Made by a program: the position numbers and the translations under genes. The notes below the pieces were generated by a model. It saw only the letters and a program-made list of their open reading frames with translations. It was not told the origin of the DNA and made no database searches. DNA of 64,000 nucleotides, from assembly GCA_017886205.1 (NCBI GenBank), contig JAFNEO010000036.1, forward strand, positions 284 through 64,283, in the 5' to 3' direction. The stretch comes from Candidatus Aminicenantota bacterium (lineage in GTDB: Bacteria; Acidobacteriota; Aminicenantia; Aminicenantales; UBA8522). Of this stretch, positions 58,018 to 64,000 are shown in pieces; position 1 is the first letter of the stretch; every line of letters starts with the position of its first letter.

Positions 58018-58062
58018 GTCTTACTATGTCTTACTATAGCCGTACTCGAGTCACTATGTCAA
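58018..58062 (-). promoter_or_regulatory. Antitoxin-toxin promoter with 10-base operator repeats
   Basis: On the minus strand TTGACA (58057-58062) and TATAGT (58033-58038) are 18 bases apart. The plus-strand word GTCTTACTAT occurs at 58018 and 58028, back to back, with a related GAGTCACTAT at 58048. The 10-base phase fits cooperative binding by ribbon-helix-helix dimers. Confidence 0.65.
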
Positions 58063-58109
58063 CAGAAAAATATTTATGGCGAGAAAAATCTCAGTGGCGA
58101 AATCTCATT

Positions 58110-58175
58110 TTGACAGAAACTTGACATACTCTTGACATGATCTTGATTGAAAAATCGTCCAGTTAAAGATAAAGT
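58110..58175 (+). promoter_or_regulatory. Cassette E operator upstream of the kinase: four TTGA repeats and -10 box
   Basis: TTGACAGAAAC, TTGACATACTC, TTGACATGATC and TTGATTGAAAA start at 58110, 58121, 58132 and 58143, exactly 11 bases apart. A -10 box TAAAGT (58170-58175) begins 27 bases after the last. It is the clearest array in the window. Confidence 0.75.
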
Positions 58176-58189
58176 AAAGTCGGGTTGGG

Positions 58190-60160
58190 ATGAAAATGGC
58201 GTCGCTCCGGTTCCGGAGGCATCCTTCTCGAAACACGGCGATTCTCTTCTTGGGCGTCGCGGCCGTTTCGGTCGCCGCGCTGGTCTGGATGGGTGTGCGT
58301 CTCGTGAAGCAGGATCGCGCGCTTGAAGCCACACAACTTCAAGAACGGCGGGAGGCCGCCGCAGATCGCCTGATCGCATCCTTGGAGCAAGTCCTCTCGG
58401 ATGAGGAAAGCAAACTGGCCGACCTCCCAAATGTGGATTTCCATCCGTCGGCAGATGATGTTGTTTTGATACTCGCCGGTTCCTCGGGCTCCTCTGAAGT
58501 CCGGGTCTGGCCGGATAACGCCCTTCTCTATTATCCGGCGATTCCTCCCCAGAGAGAGGCGTCCTCCAGCCTTTTTGCCGACGCCGAAAAATCCGAATTC
58601 CTTGATCATGACTACAGCCGCGCTGTCCTTGACCTCCTCCCCTTCTCCAAAGCCGTAGATCCGGCCGTTAGGATCGGCGCGCAGCTCCGGCTAGCGCGGA
58701 ACCTCAGAAAGGCCGGCAACCTTGAATCAGCCCTAAAAATCTATGATGAGATGGCCAGGTCCTCCGATCAAGGAGTCTCGCTCTCGGGAGTGCCCGCCGG
58801 CCTTGCGGCACGCCGCGCCCTCTGTTCGCTGCTGGAGGAACTCGGCCGCCGGGCGGAGCTACAACCGGAAGCCCAGAGTCTCTGCGATGATTTAATGGGC
58901 AGGCGCTGGCGTCTCGACCGGGCATCCTACCTTTATTACCGCGACCAGGCGGCGCAGTGGCTCAGCCAGGCGCCGGGATCCGACGCCGAACAGCAGGCCC
59001 TGGCGGATGCTGTTATCTGGCTTTGGGAGAATCGCCAAGCCATCGCCGGTGTCGAGCGGGGTTCCGCCGGCCGCAGGTCGTTTCGCCTTAACGGCACGCC
59101 CGTCACCGTCCTCTGGCGGCTGTCGAAAGAAGGGCTGGCGGCTGTCGTCGCCGGCCCCGGCTATCAGCGGAGCCGATGGTTTGATCCGCTCCTCGGAGGA
59201 GCCGACTTCAGCGGCGTTCGCGTCGGCATTCGTGATTCGGACAAGGCGCTGGTTTACGGAAGCGAGCCAGTCGCCGCCAGTCCCGTCGCATCTCGTCTCG
59301 CTTCCGTCACCGACCTGCCCTGGGATATCGCCATAGTCAATGCCGACCCGGAAACGGTCCTCAACCAGTTCGCCCAGCGCCGGCGGCTTATGCTGATGGG
59401 CCTGGCGATGCTGGCCCTTCTCGTTATCGCCGCGAGCTATCTCATCGGCCGTGCCGTCTCCCGGGAACTGGCAGCGGCGCGGCTCCAGTCGGACTTCGTC
59501 TCCGCCGTCTCTCACGAGTTCCGGACTCCTCTCACCTCGATGCGGCAGTTCACCGAGATGCTGGTTGAAGACGAGAGCCTCCCGGCGGAGAAGCGCCGGG
59601 CATTTTACGACGCCCAGGAACGGGCCACTCGCCGGCTCTCCAGGCTCGTGGAATCGCTGCTGGATTTCGGCCGCATGGAGGCCGGTGCCAGGCCTTACCG
59701 GCTCGAACGAGTGGACGCCGGCCGGCTGATCAAGGCAACAGTGGAGGAGTTCAAACAGGAGACAAATCCTACCAATCTGGTGATGGAATGCATCGTTCCG
59801 GCCGAAGGCCCCATGGTGAAAGCCGACCGGGAGGCACTCGCCCAGGCCCTGTGGAATCTCCTGGATAACGCGGTGAAGTACTCCGGCGACAGCCCTGTCG
59901 TTCATATCGAAGTGGAAGCTGGAAACCCGGTTGCCATTCGGGTGGGAGACCAGGGATTCGGCATTTTGCCCTCGGAGAGAAATCGGATACTCCGCAAGTT
60001 TGTTCGCGGTTCCAGCGCCAAGGCGTCAGGCGTCAAGGGCACGGGTATCGGGCTGGCCATGGTCAAGCACATCGTGGACGCCCACGGCGGGAAAGTCCTC
60101 GTCGAGAGCGAGCCCGGCAAGGGCAGCACTTTCACCATCCTGCTGCCCTTAGGAGAATAA
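58190..60160 (+). CDS. Cassette E histidine kinase with TPR-like extracytoplasmic domain
   Basis: The 656 residues make this the shortest of the five. Membrane helices lie at about 17-39 and 400-420. The outer region has TPR-like helices (DYSRAVLDLLPF, then GNLESALKIYDEM) and the shared motif WRLDRASYLYY at W240. HisKA has H442 (AVSHEFRTP); the HATPase has NLLDNAVKYS, DQGFGILPSE and GTGIGLAMV. Start choice between ATG 58190 and ATG 58196 is open; no clear ribosome site is seen. The regulator starts 4 bases after the stop. Confidence 0.93.
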   Translation: MKMASLRFRRHPSRNTAILFLGVAAVSVAALVWMGVRLVKQDRALEATQLQERREAAADRLIASLEQVLSDEESKLADLPNVDFHPSADDVVLILAGSSGSSEVRVWPDNALLYYPAIPPQREASSSLFADAEKSEFLDHDYSRAVLDLLPFSKAVDPAVRIGAQLRLARNLRKAGNLESALKIYDEMARSSDQGVSLSGVPAGLAARRALCSLLEELGRRAELQPEAQSLCDDLMGRRWRLDRASYLYYRDQAAQWLSQAPGSDAEQQALADAVIWLWENRQAIAGVERGSAGRRSFRLNGTPVTVLWRLSKEGLAAVVAGPGYQRSRWFDPLLGGADFSGVRVGIRDSDKALVYGSEPVAASPVASRLASVTDLPWDIAIVNADPETVLNQFAQRRRLMLMGLAMLALLVIAASYLIGRAVSRELAAARLQSDFVSAVSHEFRTPLTSMRQFTEMLVEDESLPAEKRRAFYDAQERATRRLSRLVESLLDFGRMEAGARPYRLERVDAGRLIKATVEEFKQETNPTNLVMECIVPAEGPMVKADREALAQALWNLLDNAVKYSGDSPVVHIEVEAGNPVAIRVGDQGFGILPSERNRILRKFVRGSSAKASGVKGTGIGLAMVKHIVDAHGGKVLVESEPGKGSTFTILLPLGE

Positions 60161-60164
60161 GCCA

Positions 60165-60848
60165 ATGCCGAAGATTCTGATCGTCGAAGACGACCGGGAC
60201 ATCGCTTTCGGTCTCGAGGAAGACCTCACCCGTCACGGTCACCAGGTCGAAACGGTCGGCGACGGCGAACAGGCCGTGCGCCGCGGCAGAGAGGAAGGTT
60301 GGGACCTTATTATCCTCGACCTCATGCTGCCGCAAAAAGACGGGTTCGAGGTCTGCCGGGAGCTGCGCCAGGCCGGCCTTAGGACGCCGATCATCATGCT
60401 GACGGCCAAGACGCACGAAGCCGAGAAGATTCTTGGCCTAGAGCTTGGAGCCGACGACTACATCACCAAGCCGTTTAGCCCGAGAGAGCTGCGCGCCCGG
60501 ATCCAGGCCGTGCTCCGCCGGACGACTGAGGAATCCCAGGGTGTTTATCGGTTTGGGGACTGCGAGGTCGATTTTGACCGCGGCGAAGTCCGCCGCAGCG
60601 GGGTGCCCATAAACACAAGCGCCCTGGAATTCCGGTTATTGGCGGCTTTCGTGCGCCACCGGGGCCGGGTGCTGAGCCGGGATCAGTTGATCGACGCCGC
60701 CTGGGGGCCGGAGACCATCGTCACCGACAGGGTGGTGGACACCCACATCCTCAACCTGCGCAAGAAAATCGAGCCAAAGCCGGCGAAGCCGCGCTACATC
60801 CGCAGCGTGCGCGGCATGGGCTACCGCTTCGAGGGCGAGCAATCTTGA
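60165..60848 (+). CDS. Cassette E OmpR/PhoB-type response regulator
   Basis: This 227-residue regulator has E8-D9-D10, phospho-acceptor D52 (ILDLMLPQKDG), MLTAK and TKPFS in the receiver, and a winged helix with TSALEFRLLAAFVRHRGRVLS and GMGYRF. The operator for the downstream PD40 gene begins inside its last codons (60845). Confidence 0.95.
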   Translation: MPKILIVEDDRDIAFGLEEDLTRHGHQVETVGDGEQAVRRGREEGWDLIILDLMLPQKDGFEVCRELRQAGLRTPIIMLTAKTHEAEKILGLELGADDYITKPFSPRELRARIQAVLRRTTEESQGVYRFGDCEVDFDRGEVRRSGVPINTSALEFRLLAAFVRHRGRVLSRDQLIDAAWGPETIVTDRVVDTHILNLRKKIEPKPAKPRYIRSVRGMGYRFEGEQS

Positions 60849-60898
60849 CAGACTCTGGATACAACCTGGATATGATTTGGATATCGGACCATTATTAT
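60845..60898 (+). promoter_or_regulatory. Cassette E operator upstream of the PD40 gene
   Basis: TTGACAG (60845) is followed by CTGGATACAAC (60855), CTGGATATGAT (60866) and TTGGATATCGG (60877); the last three are exactly 11 bases apart. A -10 candidate TATTAT lies at 60893-60898, 27 bases after the 60866 repeat. The site overlaps the regulator stop codon. Confidence 0.65.
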
Positions 60899-60919
60899 GA
60901 GGTCAGGAGGTAAGGTCCG

Positions 60920-63028
60920 ATGAAGATCAACACAGTAAAATTGATTGCGGTCATTTTTCTAATCGCAATTTTGGGAGCTCTCGTGTCCATCGCGGGAAGC
61001 GCCCGGCAGGCCGAAGATCCCGGGGTGCTGCTCCGGACGGCCATCGAAAAGGAAGAGGTCGACGGCGACCTTCAGGGGGCCATCGATCTGTACAAGCAAA
61101 TTGTCGCCAAATACGCCGACAACCGCGCCATTGCCGCGAAGGCGCTTCTTCGCCTCGGCGGCTGTTACGAGAAATTGGGGGAGGAACAGGCCAGCCTTGC
61201 CCAAAAGGCTTTCGAGACGATCGTCGAAAACTATCCGGATCAAACGGAAGCTGTCAACCTGGCCAAGGAAAAGCTCTCCGTGATTTTCCGAGCCCGGGTT
61301 CCTGTCGAGAAAAGCGATAGAGAATTCAAAATCACCAAGATCCATACGGAGAAAAGCAGAGGAGGCTATTTTTCTCCAGACGGAAAAAAATTGGTTTTGA
61401 TTGATCAGAAGGAAAACACCCTGAATTTATGCCTCAGGGAGATCGCCAGCGGCAAGGAAGTCCGTATCCTGAGCACCCCGGGTGATCTTCATGACTGTTT
61501 TTGGTCTCCGGACAGTCGATGGATTGCCTATCTCACCGGCATAGGCGTCAACGTTATCTCCGTAGAAGGAGGACAGCCCAAGACGATCATTGAAGTCGAT
61601 CCCAAGGCCCAAAAAGCGGGTGATTATGTCTGGCCTATGGGCTGGACTCCGGACAGCAAGAAACTCATAGTCCAAGATACAACCAAGGGTCTATTTGCAG
61701 TTCCGGCCTGGGGAGGAGAGTGGGAGGAAATATTCAGGTTTCAGGATCCCAAAAAGGCGAAAGAACAAGACGAAGCGATGACCTTGTCTCCCGATGGAAA
61801 ATTTATTGCCTTCCAGTCAACACAAGGCGGCAATCAGGATATTTATGTCATGCCTGTCCGGGGAGGCGAGCCTGTGCGGATTACCGATGATCCGGCCAGA
61901 GACAACGGGCCTCTGTGGTCTTATGACCGCCAATGGCTGGCGTTTGATTCGACCAGAACCGGCCGCTCTGAAACCTGGGTGATCAGGATAACGCCGGACG
62001 GCCGGCCCGGAAGCCAGCCCATTCAGGCGACTCGGGGAGGAGGAGGGGGAGTTTGGACGCAGGACGGCAAGATCGCCTACTCGACAAGCAAACGGGCTGT
62101 CCATGTTTTCGTGGCCAATGCCGACGGCAGCGGCGAAGTTCAACTGACGAAATTTAACAATTCGAATGTGGAGCCCCGCTGGTCCCCCGACGCCAAAAAT
62201 CTCGCCTTCGTTGCCCCCTATGGAGAAGAAGGGCGAACAGCTGTCTGGACAGTGCGTTCGAGCGGTGGAGAGGAAAAATTGTTGGCTCCTGGGGATTCTC
62301 CCGCCTGGTCTTCGGACGGAAGGAAGATCGCTTTTAGTGTCGGAACACGTCGTCCCCCGGCTACGGCGAAAATATCCATCATCCCGGCGGAGGGGGGAGA
62401 GACCAAAGAACTGATGAACTATGATGGAGCTATGACGAACCTGGATTGGTCACCGGATGGCCGGTCTATAGCCTTTTCTTATTCAAGGGGGAATGACGCC
62501 AAGAATCCCATTCCGGATTCGCGGATGGAGATTGAAGATATCTACATCATTTCCGCGAGTGGTGGCGAACCGAAAAGATTGACCCAAATGGACAAAAAAG
62601 GATTTCGCTTCACTTCCCCCCGCTGGTCTCCCGACGGAAAAAAGATTGCCTTTAGATCCCTTGATTATGAAGGGTGGGAAAAGGGACATCAAAGCGAAGC
62701 CATTGGTATCTATACAATTGATATTGGAGGGGGGGAGCCGAAGCTCGTCACCAATGAATTCGGTCACTGGTGGTTTTGCTGGTCTCCCGACGGCAAGAAC
62801 ATCATTATCCCCAAACAGGAAAAGGATTCACCCGGGCCTTATGGCGCGGACCGCAGGCTCTATAAGGTTTCTGCAGAAGGAGGAACTCCTGAAAGATTGA
62901 ATATTATGGGGATGATGCCGGATTTCTCTCCAGATGGAAAAAAAATAGCCTATTCCAGGCTTTCAGATTACAGCATTGAATTCTGGATGGCGGAAAATTT
63001 CCTGCCGTTCGATAACAAAAAGAAATAA
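60920..63028 (+). CDS. Cassette E exported TPR plus PD40 beta-propeller protein
   Basis: The 702 residues have a signal peptide (LIAVIFLIAILGALVSIA), the TPR pair (DGDLQGAIDLYKQIVAKYADN, then LRLGGCYEKLG) and PD40 blades (SPDGKKLVL, SPDSRWIAY, SPDGKFIAF, SPDAKNLAF, SPDGRSIAF and others). It ends FWMAENFLPFDNKKK, a variant of the family's C-terminal signature. AGGAGG precedes the ATG. It converges on another PD40 gene, 36 bases away. Confidence 0.91.
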   Translation: MKINTVKLIAVIFLIAILGALVSIAGSARQAEDPGVLLRTAIEKEEVDGDLQGAIDLYKQIVAKYADNRAIAAKALLRLGGCYEKLGEEQASLAQKAFETIVENYPDQTEAVNLAKEKLSVIFRARVPVEKSDREFKITKIHTEKSRGGYFSPDGKKLVLIDQKENTLNLCLREIASGKEVRILSTPGDLHDCFWSPDSRWIAYLTGIGVNVISVEGGQPKTIIEVDPKAQKAGDYVWPMGWTPDSKKLIVQDTTKGLFAVPAWGGEWEEIFRFQDPKKAKEQDEAMTLSPDGKFIAFQSTQGGNQDIYVMPVRGGEPVRITDDPARDNGPLWSYDRQWLAFDSTRTGRSETWVIRITPDGRPGSQPIQATRGGGGGVWTQDGKIAYSTSKRAVHVFVANADGSGEVQLTKFNNSNVEPRWSPDAKNLAFVAPYGEEGRTAVWTVRSSGGEEKLLAPGDSPAWSSDGRKIAFSVGTRRPPATAKISIIPAEGGETKELMNYDGAMTNLDWSPDGRSIAFSYSRGNDAKNPIPDSRMEIEDIYIISASGGEPKRLTQMDKKGFRFTSPRWSPDGKKIAFRSLDYEGWEKGHQSEAIGIYTIDIGGGEPKLVTNEFGHWWFCWSPDGKNIIIPKQEKDSPGPYGADRRLYKVSAEGGTPERLNIMGMMPDFSPDGKKIAYSRLSDYSIEFWMAENFLPFDNKKK

Positions 63029-63064
63029 CTCAATATCGAAAATAGAAATAAGGCGAACCTATCG

Positions 63065-64000
63065 TTATTTCTTTTCCTTGATGAGGTCCTCCACCTTGAC
63101 CTCCCAGATCGTCTCGCTCGGACGGGCTTTGACCCATTCCTCGGTGACATAGGAAATCCACTTGCCGTCGGGAGAGGGGTAGATCCAGTCCTTCATGGTG
63201 CGGTCATCGGAGGCCAGTTCGGTCAAACCCCCTCCGGTAGCAGAGACCAGAAAAACCCGATTGGTCCAACCGTCTGAGGTCATGAAGGCGAGCTTCTTAC
63301 CATCCGGGATCCAACACAGCCCCTGGACCGATTTGGGATCTTCTTTCAAGCCTTCCTTTTTGAGGTCGAGGACGAGCCGGGATTTTCCACCGGAAAGGGG
63401 GACGGCGTGGATGAATCCTTCCGAAACGACCAGGATTTCTTTTCCGTCGAGGGACCAAGTGAAACCCTCTTTATCGCAATCAGCCCAAATTTTTTGGCGC
63501 TCTCCGCCCGAACTCGAAACGACATAGAGCGGTTGACCGCCACGCACGATGTTCTTTCTTTCGATAAAGGCGATGTTTTTCCCATCCGGAGACCACACAG
63601 GAAAGGTTTCGTTGGCCGGGTCCTTTGTGATCCGGACGGAATTGTCCTTCTCTGCCGATGCCACCCAGATGTCCCCTTCGTGGACAAGGGCCAGCCGCTT
63701 CCCGTCGGGCGCCCAGTCCCACTCGTCGATTTTCCCGTATCCAACAGGTTTCTTATCCCTGCCGCTGAAAACCTTGACGGCGGGGCCGGTCGTCCGGCCC
63801 TCCTCGAGCGAAAGAGAAGCGACATAGAGGTCTTCCTTCCCTTTTCCCTGAGGGATGAACATGAGCAGTCTTTTTCCGTCGGGGGAGACGGACCTAGGCT
63901 GGATTTCATTTTCATCGGAGAAATCAAGCTTTATGGTAGCCGATTGGCCCCCGGAAATCGGGATCATGAAGAGGTCCCGGTCGTTCAGACTCCCGCCGCT
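63065..64000 (-). CDS. PD40 beta-propeller protein, C-terminal part (runs off the edge)
   Basis: At least 312 codons on the minus strand, with the frame open through the right edge, so the N-terminus is missing. The visible part is a run of PD40 blades (SPDGKRLLM, APDGKRLAL, SPDGKNIAF, SLDGKEILV, IPDGKKLAF, SPDGKWISY). It ends KVEDLIKEKK rather than in the WVMENFLP signature, so it belongs to a different PD40 subgroup from the cassette proteins. Whether a peptidase or sensor domain precedes it cannot be seen. Confidence 0.88.
   Translation of the reverse strand, partial: SGGSLNDRDLFMIPISGGQSATIKLDFSDENEIQPRSVSPDGKRLLMFIPQGKGKEDLYVASLSLEEGRTTGPAVKVFSGRDKKPVGYGKIDEWDWAPDGKRLALVHEGDIWVASAEKDNSVRITKDPANETFPVWSPDGKNIAFIERKNIVRGGQPLYVVSSSGGERQKIWADCDKEGFTWSLDGKEILVVSEGFIHAVPLSGGKSRLVLDLKKEGLKEDPKSVQGLCWIPDGKKLAFMTSDGWTNRVFLVSATGGGLTELASDDRTMKDWIYPSPDGKWISYVTEEWVKARPSETIWEVKVEDLIKEKK

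Noticed and set aside
63045-63071. Terminator between the convergent PD40 genes
   Set aside because: GAAATAA and TTATTTC form only a weak 7-pair AT stem that overlaps the stop codon of the minus-strand gene; support is too thin.

Overview
This window is moderately GC-rich bacterial DNA. It opens inside a 16S rRNA gene read on the minus strand. Genes are dense, and most promoters that can be read have TTGACA-like and TATAAT-like boxes 16 to 18 bases apart. The content is several exported S9 peptidases, exported TPR plus WD40-like (PD40/TolB-type) proteins, TPR-linked Ser/Thr kinase and CHAT proteins, a MOFRL-type glycerate kinase and a flavodiiron protein. This suggests an anaerobic member of the Acidobacteriota or Candidatus Aminicenantes type. 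That placement is inferred from gene content; the partial 16S was not compared with a database.

Layout. 1-3828: 16S 5' end with its promoter, then a receptor-like Ser/Thr kinase. 4054-7126: a four-gene minor pseudopilin operon. 7140-7883: a double-receiver regulator. 8109-12047: exported S9 peptidase, exported SurE phosphatase and exported GyrI-like protein. 12055-15862 (minus): a histidine kinase, response regulator and membrane protein operon with 4-base overlaps. 15929-17643: a QueG-like Fe-S protein, ndk and a small exported protein. 17874-26692: two TPR-CHAT proteins flanking a GT2 glycosyltransferase and an ECF sigma/anti-sigma pair. 26857-32046: redoxin, a hypothetical protein, a GT9 glycosyltransferase, a flavodiiron protein and glycerate kinase.

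32212-63028 is the most striking part. Five paralogous cassettes, all on the plus strand and called A to E here, repeat one order: a histidine kinase with a TPR-like extracytoplasmic region, an OmpR/PhoB-type regulator, and an exported TPR plus PD40 beta-propeller protein. Nine of the ten upstream regions (before each kinase and before each PD40 gene) carry direct repeats about 11 bases apart. In most of them the last repeat lies 25 to 27 bases before a -10 box. The repeat sequence differs between cassettes but is shared by the two promoters within a cassette. This looks like an array of insulated, autoregulated envelope-sensing systems. The array is interrupted by a DUF4143 ATPase, a prolyl oligopeptidase and two toxin-antitoxin pairs. 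One of these pairs abuts the orphan 3' end of a sixth PD40 gene. Another PD40 gene runs off the right edge on the minus strand.

Working model: the kinase senses an envelope signal, perhaps through its own PD40 partner. The cognate regulator then activates its own operon and the PD40 gene. In the CHAT region, the signal may instead be relayed by proteolysis of a membrane anti-sigma factor. Both models are inferences from gene order and motifs.
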